Source of the DNA: an uncultured Actinomycetes bacterium | Lineage (GTDB): Bacteria > Actinomycetota > Actinomycetes > Nanopelagicales > Nanopelagicaceae | Reading direction: 5' to 3' | Assembly: GCA_903918325.1 (NCBI GenBank) | Contig: CAIXDY010000044.1 | Span: forward strand, 1 to 8,133 | Length of the DNA stretch: 8,133 nucleotides | Part shown: positions 1 to 6,671 of the stretch, piece by piece | Position numbering within the stretch: the stretch's first letter is position 1 | Layout of the letters: every line of letters begins with the position of its first letter | Program-made: the position numbers and the translations under genes | Notes under the pieces: model-generated | Told to the model about the DNA's origin: nothing | The model's input: only the letters and a program-made list of their open reading frames with translations | Database searches by the model: none

Positions 1-437
1 GAGTTGAAGTTATTTCTGGTAAAGCAAATGGAGATCCAGCTTCGGTAGCCTTCGATGCAGCAAAACGCGCACAAGAGTTAGCGGCTGATTTCTTAATTAT
101 TGATACGGCTGGTCGATTGCACAATAAGAATGACTTAATGGCCGAATTAGAAAAAGTGAAACGCGTCGTAGAAAAAGTTTTCCCAATCAATGAAGTCCTT
201 TTAGTTATCGACGCGACAACAGGGCAAAATGGAATGCAACAAGCAAAAATCTTTACCGAAGCTGTCAATGTAACTGGCGTTATTCTGACAAAGACCGATG
301 GCAGCGCACGTGGCGGCATTGCTTTAGCAATTGAAAAAGAAGTTGATATCCCCATCAAATGGATTGGTTCAGGCGAGGCCGAGGGCGATTTTGCCCCCTT
401 CGAAGCCCAGAGTTATATCCAAGGCCTGCTTTCGTAA
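1..437 (+). CDS. ftsY: FtsY, signal recognition particle receptor GTPase (3' part only)
   Basis: This is the C-terminal 144 residues of the SRP receptor, which docks the Ffh-ribosome complex at the inner face of the membrane and hydrolyses GTP together with Ffh. The reading frame enters at base 3 and is open from the window edge, so the gene starts upstream. DTAGR (G3, bases 102-116), the family stretch DATTGQNGMQQA and TKTDGSARGG (G4, TKxD at 288-299) are all visible, followed by the closing GSGE and DFAPFE segment typical of FtsY rather than Ffh. The protein ends a few residues after DFAPFE, the normal place, with a TAA stop at 435-437. No M domain follows, which separates it from the Ffh gene further down. 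The N-terminal acidic region and P-loop lie outside the window. Its position directly before amt-glnB-glnD is the common actinobacterial order. Identification is firm. Confidence 0.95.
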   Translation, partial: VEVISGKANGDPASVAFDAAKRAQELAADFLIIDTAGRLHNKNDLMAELEKVKRVVEKVFPINEVLLVIDATTGQNGMQQAKIFTEAVNVTGVILTKTDGSARGGIALAIEKEVDIPIKWIGSGEAEGDFAPFEAQSYIQGLLS

Positions 438-502
438 CCTAGATGTAACACAAGGGCGGGTTTTGTCACCGCCGCGAAATAGTTTCAACCACTGTCTGTA
501 AC
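434..502 (+). promoter_or_regulatory. Candidate GlnR-like operator upstream of amt
   Basis: Four GTnAC pentamers occur at 434-438, 445-449, 465-469 and 498-502. About 0.5 would be expected by chance in 140 bases of even composition. Two pairs fit the known actinobacterial GlnR half-box layout gTnAC-n6-GnAAC: GTAAC-n6-GTAAC (434-449, the first overlapping the ftsY stop) and GTCAC-n6-GAAAT (465-480). GTAAC at 498 stays in the same 11-base register as the second pair, although the element between them (487-491, AACCA) does not match. GlnR of Streptomyces and mycobacteria controls amtB-glnK-glnD under nitrogen limitation, so the location makes sense. The motif is short and degenerate, and whether this organism has GlnR cannot be seen here. 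Confidence 0.3.
455..473 (+). terminator. Weak hairpin after ftsY, possible terminator
   Basis: GGCGG (455-459) can pair with CCGCC (469-473) around a 9-base loop, 17 bases after the ftsY stop. The stem is only five base pairs and no run of T follows, so it would be a poor intrinsic terminator. It also overlaps the candidate GlnR-like half-site. No convincing -35/-10 pair for amt was found between here and 574, so the amt promoter remains unplaced. Confidence 0.2.
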
Positions 503-574
503 TGAACTCCATCAAGGTATGCCCATCTCAAAGGCGAGGTTCTTGCACTTCAAACTCGAAAGTAGAAAAGAAAC

Positions 575-1876
575 ATGACAGAAACCGTGTTGAACTCAGG
601 TGATACCGCCTGGATGTTAGCAAGCACCGCTCTCGTTCTTCTCATGACACCAGGACTTGCCTTTTTCTATGGTGGAATGGTTCGTACTAAGAGCGTTCTG
701 AATATGATGATGATGTCATTTGTGACAATCGGAATCGTAAGTATTTTGTGGGTAATTTATGGATTTGAATTAGCTTTTGGTTACAAAGCACATTCAGCTT
801 GGTATGGGAGTTTTTCTTTATCCGGCTTAGGCGGAATGGTTAATGACTTCACAAATAATGGTGGGGTATATCCAATTCCAGTTTTAGTTTTCGCAGCATT
901 CCAATTGATGTTCGCAATCATCACCCCAGCACTTATTTCGGGTGCAATTGCTGATCGCACAAAGTTCACTGCGTGGGCAGTATTTGTTGCGATTTGGACA
1001 ACTATTGTTTATTTCCCAGTCGCACACTGGGTATTTGCATTTGGTAATAAAGTTGGTGACACCGTTACCGGAACTGGTTATCTAGCAGGTAAAGGTTTGG
1101 AAGATTTCGCCGGTGGAACTGCCGTTCACATTAATGCTGGTGCTGCTGGTTTAGCTCTTGCAATTGTCCTTGGAAAGCGCGTTGGATGGCGCAAAGAAGC
1201 AATGCGCCCTCATTCACTTCCACTTGTTCTACTCGGTTCAGGTTTGTTGTGGTTTGGTTGGTTTGGATTCAATGCCGGCTCAGCCCTTGCCGCAAATGGA
1301 ACTGCTGGTTTGGCATTTATGAATACTCAAGTTGCAACCGCTGGCGCACTTATCGGTTGGTTGTTAGTTGAAAAAATTCGAAATGGCCATGCAACTTCAT
1401 TAGGTGCAGCATCTGGCGCAGTTGCGGGATTAGTTGCGATTACTCCTGCTTGTGCTTTCGTTGCACCATGGGCAGCAGTAGTCATCGGGCTATTCGCTGG
1501 AATCTTCTGCGCACTTGCAGTTGGCTTAAAGTACAAGTTCGGTTTTGATGATTCACTTGACGTTGTTGGTGTTCACCTTGTCGGTGGAATTTGGGGATCA
1601 CTAGCGATCGGATTATTTGGAACCCATGTTGTAAATAGCATTGGCCTAGATGGTCTCTTCTATGGTGGTGGAACAACTCTTCTTGGTAAGCAAGCGCTGG
1701 GTGTTGGAATGGTTGCTCTTTACTCATTCCTTGTCACGCTGGTTCTTGGATTTATTATCGAAAAGACAATTGGTTTCCGTCTTTCAAAGGATGCTGAAGT
1801 TGAGGGTATTGACTTAACCGAGCATGCTGAAACAGCTTATGAAATGTCTAGCTCATCACGTGGAGGTAATTTCTAA
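575..1876 (+). CDS. amt: Ammonium transporter Amt (AmtB/Mep/Rh family)
   Basis: This 433-residue polytopic membrane protein is the expected length for Amt, which forms trimeric channels for ammonium uptake. The pore residues can be matched to E. coli AmtB by motif: F109 and F113 (F103/F107) in the FQLMFAIITPAL segment, D177 before GG and H185 in GGTAVHINA (D160/H168), F232 and S236 in GWFGFNAGSA (F215/S219), and H334 in GVHLVGGIWG (H318). The E. coli W148 position is F154 within AHWVFAF, a form I recall as common in actinobacteria. About eleven hydrophobic segments are visible. The cytosolic tail ends in an acidic EGIDLTEHAETAYE stretch, the part of Amt that contacts PII. No cleavable signal peptide is obvious. 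The ribosome binding site is weak (GAAAAG at 565-570). The stop overlaps the glnB start by one base, so the two are translationally coupled. Function is firm. Confidence 0.97.
   Translation: MTETVLNSGDTAWMLASTALVLLMTPGLAFFYGGMVRTKSVLNMMMMSFVTIGIVSILWVIYGFELAFGYKAHSAWYGSFSLSGLGGMVNDFTNNGGVYPIPVLVFAAFQLMFAIITPALISGAIADRTKFTAWAVFVAIWTTIVYFPVAHWVFAFGNKVGDTVTGTGYLAGKGLEDFAGGTAVHINAGAAGLALAIVLGKRVGWRKEAMRPHSLPLVLLGSGLLWFGWFGFNAGSALAANGTAGLAFMNTQVATAGALIGWLLVEKIRNGHATSLGAASGAVAGLVAITPACAFVAPWAAVVIGLFAGIFCALAVGLKYKFGFDDSLDVVGVHLVGGIWGSLAIGLFGTHVVNSIGLDGLFYGGGTTLLGKQALGVGMVALYSFLVTLVLGFIIEKTIGFRLSKDAEVEGIDLTEHAETAYEMSSSSRGGNF
1862..1867 (+). promoter_or_regulatory. Strong Shine-Dalgarno for glnB inside amt
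   Basis: GGAGGT lies within the last amt codons, eight bases before the glnB ATG at 1876. It is one of only two good ribosome binding sites in the window. It suggests PII is translated at a higher level than glnD, which has no comparable site. Confidence 0.75.
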
Positions 1877-2214
1877 TGAAACTTATTACAGCAATTCTCA
1901 AACCCTTCAAGTTAGATGATGTTAAAAATGCGCTGCAAGCACATGGCGTGACTGGGATGACGGTCTCAGAAGCCAGTGGCTTTGGTCGTCAAAAAGGACA
2001 TACCGAGGTCTATCGCGGTGCTGAGTACACCGTTGATTTAGTTCCAAAGGTTCGCCTTGAAGTTCTAGCCGATGATGCTGAAGCTGGCGCCGTCGTTGAT
2101 GTAATCGTAAAAGCGGCATCAACGGGATCAATCGGTGATGGAAAGGTTTGGACCACTCCAGTAGATCAAGTTGTACGCGTACGTACGGGAGAGCGTGGCC
2201 CTGACGCAATCTAA
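1876..2214 (+). CDS. glnB: Nitrogen regulatory protein PII (GlnB/GlnK)
   Basis: At 112 residues this is a standard-length PII signal protein, a trimer that binds ATP/ADP and 2-oxoglutarate and reports carbon/nitrogen balance. The T-loop carries the signature YRGAEY (46-51), with Tyr51 as the residue modified by GlnD, followed by K58. The B-loop reads TGSIGDGKVW (83-92) and the C-loop RVRTGERG (101-108), both nucleotide-binding. The neighbours point to the GlnK role: it sits between amt and glnD as in the amtB-glnK-glnD operons of Streptomyces and Corynebacterium, so its likely partners are the Amt pore exit and GlnD. In those relatives Tyr51 is adenylylated rather than uridylylated; that this applies here is inference. 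The ATG overlaps the amt stop (TAATG) and has a strong Shine-Dalgarno. Whether to call it glnB or glnK is a naming choice. Confidence 0.97.
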   Translation: MKLITAILKPFKLDDVKNALQAHGVTGMTVSEASGFGRQKGHTEVYRGAEYTVDLVPKVRLEVLADDAEAGAVVDVIVKAASTGSIGDGKVWTTPVDQVVRVRTGERGPDAI

Positions 2215-2223
2215 GATAGCCAC

Positions 2224-4497
2224 ATGGGAACGCGTGAAAGAAGGGAGCGATCGAACGAGAGCGATCGCTACCTTCTTTCACTATTTACAAAAGCATTAGA
2301 AAAAACCGGTAAAACCTCTAAAGGTTTAGCTCTGGCTGCCGTTGGTGGTTATGGTCGTGGTGAACTCTCACCTGGATCAGATTTAGATATTCTCATCTTG
2401 CATCAAGATCAATTTTCACAGGAGATACTCTCTGAGTTTGTAAATAATCTTCTCTATCCATTGTGGGATCGCAAAAGCGTTGATCACTCAGTACGTACCC
2501 GTGCACAAACTCGAGATGCCGCTGAAAGTGATTTAAAAGTTGCGCTAGGTCTACTGGATATTCGCCTAGTGTGCGGTGATGCCGATTTAGTAGCGCTAGT
2601 TCAGGCAGATAATCTTGAAAATTGGCATAAGAACGCGCGTAATCGCTTAACCGAACTTAAAGAATCATTATCCAATCGCCATGAACGCTCTGGAGAACTA
2701 GCGTATCTATTGGAACCCGACGTAAAAGAAGCGCGTGGAGGTTTGCGAGATATCAATGCGCTACGTGCGATTTCATTATCTGGAACAGTACGAGTGCCCC
2801 TAGAGCGAATTAGTTGGGCCGAATCTAAACTCAACGATATCCGTGAAGCGTTGCACGTAACGAGTGGACGCAACAAAGACCGTCTTCTTTTTCAAGAACA
2901 GGATGCAGTAGCGGCAAAACTAAAATACAGCGATGCCGATGGGTTAATGAGTGATGTGGCTCGAGCTGCACGGTCGGTCGACTATCTTTTAGATTTCACG
3001 TGGCATCAAATAGAGCAAAAGGGAAAAGATGGTTTTGGGCGTTTCCTTCGTAAACCACGAACTGATGTAGTTGCTCAAAATCTATCGGTCTCACAAAGAG
3101 AAATAGTTATTGACCCTCACACTGACTTTGCCGCCGATCCCTTAATTGGTTTGCGAGCCGCGGCTACTGCTGCCCAGTTAGGTCTGCCAATCTCACTTGA
3201 TTCTTACACGTCTTTATCCAATGCCCTCGAAGAAAATAAAGCTGTGCTTCCTAATCCGTGGCCCCGTGAAGCACGTGAATACTTAATCTCTCTCATTGGT
3301 GCGGGTGAAGCGATGATTGCGATTTTTGAAGCTTTAGATCAAGAAGAGATCATTTTTCACTGGATTCCTGAATGGTTAGCGCTTCGCTCACTTCCTCAAC
3401 GAAATGTTTTGCATCGCCATACGGTGGACCGACATATGGTTGAAACTGCGGTCAGGGCTGCGGCTTTGACGCGAAAAGTTCACCGACCAGATTTATTACT
3501 TTTCTGCGCCCTTTTCCATGACATCGGTAAAGGCAGCGAAGAAGATCATTCATTGCGGGGTGAGCGTTTGATCGCGCCATTAGCAAAGCGTGTTGGGTTT
3601 CCAGAAGAAGATGTTGCAATTATTAAGCTGCTTGTGAAACATCATTTACTTTTATCAGCCACAGCTACTCGCCGTGACTTGGATGATCCAGCGACCATTC
3701 AATCAATCGTCGATGTCATTCCTGATCTTAATACTTTAGAACTTCTACATGCTTTGAGTATCGCCGATGGCGAAGCTACTGGCAGTGGGGCATGGAGTGA
3801 TTGGAAAGCAACACTTGTTGCAGATTTAGTTGCACGGGTTAAGAAAGCGATGACAGGTTCAAGTACTGTGGCTAAGCAACCAGTCATTAGTGCGGAACAG
3901 TTGAGCTTGGCGCAAACCGGTATTTTGCATGTCAATCTAGAAAAACGGGAAAATGGTTATTCGATCGAGATTATTTCTCCCGATAAAACTGGACTTCTTT
4001 CATTAGTTGCGGGAGTTCTTAACACGTCTCGATTAGATGTGCGATCGGCCCGTACTAAAACTCATGGAAACTCGGCGGTTATGAAGTGGATTGTTACTCC
4101 TGAACCGTATGCCCCTGAAGTCACTGCAGAATATTTACGGGCTGAGATCGAACGGGCTTTTAATGATGCGACCCACATCGAAGAGAAGTTAATAGCTCGA
4201 GCTGAAGCCTACGCCGCCATCCCCGCTATTCCTGTACCGGATCCAGTTGTTGAAATATTCAATGATGGTGCTACTGAAGCAACGATCATCGAAGTTCGAA
4301 GCCACGATAGACCAGGACTTTTATTTAGAATCGGTGCCGGAATTACGCAATCTAAAATTGATATTAGATCTGCGATTGTCACAACGTTGGGGGCTGAAGC
4401 CATTGACACTTTGTATGTGACGGAAATTTCGGGTGGACCCCTGAGCACAGCGCGGGCTGACGAGGTCGCTTCGCGTTTAAGGCTGCTGCTCAAGTAG
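2224..4497 (+). CDS. glnD: GlnD, bifunctional PII nucleotidyltransferase / nucleotide-removing enzyme
   Basis: This 757-residue enzyme modifies the PII T-loop tyrosine and removes the group again, according to glutamine level. Domains in order: nucleotidyltransferase with GGYGRGEL (41-48) and the metal-binding SDLD (52-55); the ARGGLRD segment of the GlnD family; an HD phosphohydrolase domain with His399 in the HTVDRH segment, HD at 432-433 in FHDIGKG, and a downstream LVKHHLLLS stretch; then two ACT domains for glutamine sensing (about 577-650 and 684-757, the second with DRPGLLFRIG). All key residues look intact. The start is forced: glnB lies in the same frame and stops at 2212-2214, and no ATG, GTG or TTG occurs in frame between 2224 and the nucleotidyltransferase motif. 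The N-terminal extension is therefore short, and the total length is below the roughly 800-900 residues of many GlnDs. No good Shine-Dalgarno precedes it, nine bases after glnB. Codons 4-20 form a large inverted repeat, listed separately. Confidence 0.95.
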   Translation: MGTRERRERSNESDRYLLSLFTKALEKTGKTSKGLALAAVGGYGRGELSPGSDLDILILHQDQFSQEILSEFVNNLLYPLWDRKSVDHSVRTRAQTRDAAESDLKVALGLLDIRLVCGDADLVALVQADNLENWHKNARNRLTELKESLSNRHERSGELAYLLEPDVKEARGGLRDINALRAISLSGTVRVPLERISWAESKLNDIREALHVTSGRNKDRLLFQEQDAVAAKLKYSDADGLMSDVARAARSVDYLLDFTWHQIEQKGKDGFGRFLRKPRTDVVAQNLSVSQREIVIDPHTDFAADPLIGLRAAATAAQLGLPISLDSYTSLSNALEENKAVLPNPWPREAREYLISLIGAGEAMIAIFEALDQEEIIFHWIPEWLALRSLPQRNVLHRHTVDRHMVETAVRAAALTRKVHRPDLLLFCALFHDIGKGSEEDHSLRGERLIAPLAKRVGFPEEDVAIIKLLVKHHLLLSATATRRDLDDPATIQSIVDVIPDLNTLELLHALSIADGEATGSGAWSDWKATLVADLVARVKKAMTGSSTVAKQPVISAEQLSLAQTGILHVNLEKRENGYSIEIISPDKTGLLSLVAGVLNTSRLDVRSARTKTHGNSAVMKWIVTPEPYAPEVTAEYLRAEIERAFNDATHIEEKLIARAEAYAAIPAIPVPDPVVEIFNDGATEATIIEVRSHDRPGLLFRIGAGITQSKIDIRSAIVTTLGAEAIDTLYVTEISGGPLSTARADEVASRLRLLLK
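2234..2281 (+). repeat. 20-bp inverted repeat (hairpin) in the first codons of glnD
   Basis: The left arm at 2234-2253 (core GAAAGAAGGGAGCGATCG, 2236-2253) pairs with the right arm at 2262-2281 (core CGATCGCTACCTTCTTTC, 2262-2279). There are 19 of 20 base pairs, one G/A mismatch (2245/2270) and an 8-base loop, AACGAGAG (2254-2261). The stem starts eight bases after the glnD ATG, so in mRNA it would lie within the region covered by an initiating ribosome. No T-run follows, so it is not a standard intrinsic terminator. The right half is also a direct repeat of part of the left (GAGCGATCG at 2245-2253 and 2259-2267). The structure is read directly; any function is inference. Confidence 0.85.
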
Positions 4498-4509
4498 TCT
4501 TAGCGCCTT

Positions 4510-5946
4510 ATGTTTGAATCACTCAGTAACCGATTTAGTGGTGCATTTTCGGCGCTGCGCTCTCGCGGAAAACTCAGTAATGCTGATATCGAAAATACAT
4601 GTTCGGAAATTCGCCAAGCGCTTTTGGAATCTGATGTTGCTTTGTCGGTGGTTGAAAGCTTCATAGCCCAGGTTCGTGAAAAATCTATTGCAGCCCTGCC
4701 CACTTTGCAGTCTGGAACCAATCAAGCCCAGGCGATATTTGAAATTGTTAACGCTTCATTAGTTGAAATTCTTGGGGGAGCGGCACGTCGAATTCGCTTT
4801 GCTAAAAACCCTCCCACGGTCATTATGTTGGCGGGTTTACAAGGTGCAGGTAAAACAACTTTGGCAGGAAAACTTGCCAAGTTCTACGCCGATCAAGGAA
4901 ACACACCACTTTTAGTTGCATCAGATTTAGCGCGCCCCAACGCGGTTACACAACTGCAAGTTGTTGGTGAGAGCGTAGGCGTACCGGTATTCGCCCCCGA
5001 ACTCGGTAACGGTGTCGGTGATCCAGTCAAAGTAGCTAAAGCTGGAATTGAGTTTGCACGATCAAAGTTATACAACATGGTCATTGTCGATACTGCTGGT
5101 CGTTTAGGTATCGATGAAGAGTTAATGCAGCAAGCGATTTCCATTCGCGACGCAGTTAATCCAGATGAAATCCTCTTTGTTGTTGATGCAATGATCGGTC
5201 AAGATGCAGTTCGGACCTCTGAAGCCTTCTTAAATGGCGTGGGTTTTGATGGAGTTGTACTCACAAAAATAGATGGTGATGCACGTGGTGGTGCAGCTTT
5301 ATCAATCGCTTCGATTACAAAACGTCCCATTATGTTTGCATCAACGGGTGAAAAACTCAGCGATTTCGATATTTTTTATCCAGACCGTATGGCTTCGCGC
5401 ATTCTTGGAATGGGCGATGTAGCAACCCTTGCTGAACAAGCTAAGAAAGCTTTCGACACTGATACTTCAGCCAAACTTGAAGCCAAGTTTGCAAGTGGCG
5501 AAGATTTCACATTGGAGGACTTCCTAGAGCAGTTACAAGCTATTTCCAAAATGGGATCAATGTCGAAGATTTTAGGAATGTTGCCTGGTGCGGGTGGAAT
5601 GAAAAAGCAGATCGAAAATATTGATGAGAATGAAATAGTTCGGACCAAAGCAATAGTCCAATCTATGACGCCAATTGAACGACGCGATCCGAAGATTTTA
5701 AATGGCTCACGCCGTGCACGCATCGCCCTTGGCGCTGGTCGCAAAGTCTCTGATGTAAATAATTTGGTGGATCGCTTCTCGGCTGCGCAAAAAATGATGA
5801 AGCAAGTAAGAAACGGCGGAATGCCACAAGGTATGGCCGGCATGGGTCTTCCAGCGATGCCAAAAACTGCCGCCGTACACACCGCGCCGAAGAAGAAGTC
5901 GAAATCTGGAAATCCCGCCAAGCGAGCCTTAGAAGAGCGGCAATAA
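4510..5946 (+). CDS. ffh: Ffh, signal recognition particle protein (SRP54)
   Basis: Ffh binds 4.5S/SRP RNA and signal sequences emerging from the ribosome, and docks with FtsY to deliver membrane and secreted proteins. The 478 residues show the N domain (about 1-90), the GTPase G domain with GLQGAGKTT (109-117), DTAGR (194-198) and TKIDGDARGG (252-261), then a methionine-rich M domain (from about 325). The M domain includes the RNA-binding helix RRDPKILNGSRRARIALGAG (391-410) and a closing region rich in Met and Gly (428-450). The end is basic (APKKKSKSG), as in many Ffh proteins. The start, MFESLSNRF, aligns with the usual N terminus. No Shine-Dalgarno is visible in the 12 bases after glnD, so coupling to glnD translation is possible. 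Its partner gene ftsY lies at the left edge of the window, the two flanking the nitrogen cluster. Confidence 0.97.
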   Translation: MFESLSNRFSGAFSALRSRGKLSNADIENTCSEIRQALLESDVALSVVESFIAQVREKSIAALPTLQSGTNQAQAIFEIVNASLVEILGGAARRIRFAKNPPTVIMLAGLQGAGKTTLAGKLAKFYADQGNTPLLVASDLARPNAVTQLQVVGESVGVPVFAPELGNGVGDPVKVAKAGIEFARSKLYNMVIVDTAGRLGIDEELMQQAISIRDAVNPDEILFVVDAMIGQDAVRTSEAFLNGVGFDGVVLTKIDGDARGGAALSIASITKRPIMFASTGEKLSDFDIFYPDRMASRILGMGDVATLAEQAKKAFDTDTSAKLEAKFASGEDFTLEDFLEQLQAISKMGSMSKILGMLPGAGGMKKQIENIDENEIVRTKAIVQSMTPIERRDPKILNGSRRARIALGAGRKVSDVNNLVDRFSAAQKMMKQVRNGGMPQGMAGMGLPAMPKTAAVHTAPKKKSKSGNPAKRALEERQ

Positions 5947-5993
5947 AGGGCGATTTCACCTTTTGACCCCCTAGATGGCAGAATTGGCCACCT

Positions 5994-6022
5994 GTTGATG
6001 GGGCCCTCTATCCCCGATCAAC
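5994..6022 (+). terminator. Hairpin between ffh and rpsP, probable ffh transcript end
   Basis: GTTGATGGGG (5994-6003) pairs with CCCC-G-ATCAAC (6012-6022): ten base pairs with a single bulged G (6016) and an 8-base loop. It lies 47 bases after the ffh stop and upstream of the candidate rpsP -10 box. No T-run follows, so it would be a U-less terminator or a 3'-end stabiliser. An operator-like dyad is the alternative reading. The stem is clear; the role is inferred from position. Confidence 0.45.
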
Positions 6023-6077
6023 ATCCACGACCGACAGTTGTATGTAATTGATTGCGCACCCCGCTGCGATTAATTTT

Positions 6078-6083
6078 TATAAC
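6078..6083 (+). promoter_or_regulatory. Candidate -10 box for the rpsP operon
   Basis: TATAAC matches five of six positions of the -10 consensus and sits in an A/T-rich patch before the rpsP ribosome binding site. Upstream TTG-type hexamers (TTGATT at 6048, TTGCGC at 6052) lie 24 and 20 bases away, longer than ideal, so the -35 is unresolved. A start near 6090 would give a leader of roughly 20 bases. Confidence 0.35.
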
Positions 6084-6093
6084 GCACATAAAC

Positions 6094-6098
6094 AGGAG
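6094..6098 (+). promoter_or_regulatory. Ribosome binding site deciding the rpsP TTG start
   Basis: AGGAG ends 11 bases before the TTG at 6110. With the conserved bS16 N terminus beginning exactly at that TTG (ATKIRL after the initiator), it supports TTG rather than the later in-frame ATG codons at 6131 and 6137. Confidence 0.7.
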
Positions 6099-6109
6099 CA
6101 CAATTTCAC

Positions 6110-6610
6110 TTGGCTACAAAAATTCGCTTAATGCGCATGGGAAAAATTCGTACACCATTTTTTCGCGTAGTTGTTACTGACTCACGCAAGGCACGTAATG
6201 GTCTATCAATTGAAGAAATTGGTCGTTACGTACCAGGACAAGAGCCATCACTTATCGAGATCAATTCAGAGCGTGCTCTGTACTGGCTTGGTGTTGGCGC
6301 ACAACCATCAGAGGCTGTTGCAGCTCTTTTGAAGGTAACTGGAGATTGGCAGAAGTTCAAGGGTCTTCCTGGAACTGAAGGAACTCTTCGCGTTGCAGCC
6401 CCAAAGGTCGGCAAGCACGTTGCTTATGAAGCAGCGATGAAGGCGGCAATGGAAGAGCCTAAGGAAGGCGCAACCACGCTTAAGAAGAAAGCACAGGAGA
6501 AGTTAGCTGCAAAAGCCAACCCAACTCCAGAAGCAACATCTGAACCAGTAGCAGAAGTTGCGTTGAAGAAGTTGCCGTCGCAGAAGTTGCTGTGGAAGAA
6601 ATTGCGGTGA
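6110..6610 (+). CDS. rpsP: Ribosomal protein bS16 with frameshifted C-terminal tail
   Basis: bS16 is a primary binder of 16S rRNA in the small subunit. Residues 1 to about 98 are the family core (KIRLMRMGKIRTPFFRVVV, then SRKARNG, IEEIGRY, and ALYWLGVGAQPSE). The start is TTG with AGGAG upstream. A long Ala/Glu/Val/Lys-rich tail follows, as in many actinobacterial S16 proteins. As written the frame ends at TGA 6608-6610, giving 166 residues, and the last 15 (from residue 152) switch abruptly from an acidic Ala/Glu/Val repeat to a basic LKKLPSQKLLWKKLR. The original acidic tail continues in the -1 frame to TAA at 6667-6669. Restoring one base near 6561/6562 would give 186 residues. The core is untouched, so the protein should still assemble. 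Sequencing error, a real recent indel and, less likely, programmed frameshifting are all possible. Confidence 0.93.
   Translation: MATKIRLMRMGKIRTPFFRVVVTDSRKARNGLSIEEIGRYVPGQEPSLIEINSERALYWLGVGAQPSEAVAALLKVTGDWQKFKGLPGTEGTLRVAAPKVGKHVAYEAAMKAAMEEPKEGATTLKKKAQEKLAAKANPTPEATSEPVAEVALKKLPSQKLLWKKLR
6551..6609 (+). repeat. Two tandem copies of a 30-base coding repeat, the first one base short
   Basis: GCAGAAGTTGC occurs at 6551-6561 and again at 6580-6590. After the first copy the sequence runs GTTGAAGAAGTTGCCGTC. After the second it runs T and then GTGGAAGAAATTGCGGTG, the same pattern with three substitutions. The first unit is thus 29 bases (6551-6579) and the second 30 (6580-6609). In the second unit's frame both encode AEVAVEE-V/I-AV. 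A third, looser unit (TEVPAEVVAE) follows from 6610. The one-base length difference places the frameshift between 6561 and 6562. Confidence 0.85.
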
Positions 6611-6669
6611 CCGAGGTTCCAGCTGAAGTTGTGGCTGAAGCACCAACTGAAGAAGCGGCTGCCGAATAA
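6562..6669 (+). other. Out-of-frame remainder of the rpsP acidic tail
   Basis: Read from 6562 in the -1 frame relative to rpsP, this stretch encodes 35 residues made almost only of Ala, Glu and Val (VEEVAVAEV... ending EAPTEEAAAE), then TAA at 6667-6669. It continues the composition of the tail before the shift, and its stop lies two bases before the KH gene, the same spacing as the next junction. It is the original end of rpsP, not a separate gene: it has no start codon or ribosome binding site of its own. Confidence 0.85.
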
Positions 6670-6671
6670 CA

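Larger units (their letters stand above)
5947..6109 (+). other. ffh-rpsP intergenic region
   Basis: This is the longest gene-free stretch of the window. It holds the hairpin at 5994-6022, an A/T-rich segment with a candidate -10 box near 6078, and the rpsP ribosome binding site. No ORF with family motifs, tRNA or other RNA gene was recognised in it. It separates the ftsY-to-ffh block from the ribosomal-protein operon, and I take it as the operon boundary. Confidence 0.6.

Noticed and set aside
543..568. Possible amt promoter TTGCAC with TAGAAA
   Set aside because: The spacer is only 14 bases and the -10 would leave almost no room before the start codon; not credible.
2173..2182. Ten-base perfect palindrome GTACGCGTAC near the end of glnB
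   Set aside because: It lies in codons for the conserved C-loop (VRVRTGE), so coding constraint explains it; no partner element was seen.
4502..4555. AGCGCC before ffh pairing with GGCGCT inside ffh
   Set aside because: Only six base pairs across a 42-base loop; too weak and distant to call a structure.
5376..5959. Long reverse-strand ORFs opposite the ffh M domain
   Set aside because: The + strand there encodes a complete Ffh M domain with its RNA-binding signature; the reverse frames lack recognisable motifs.
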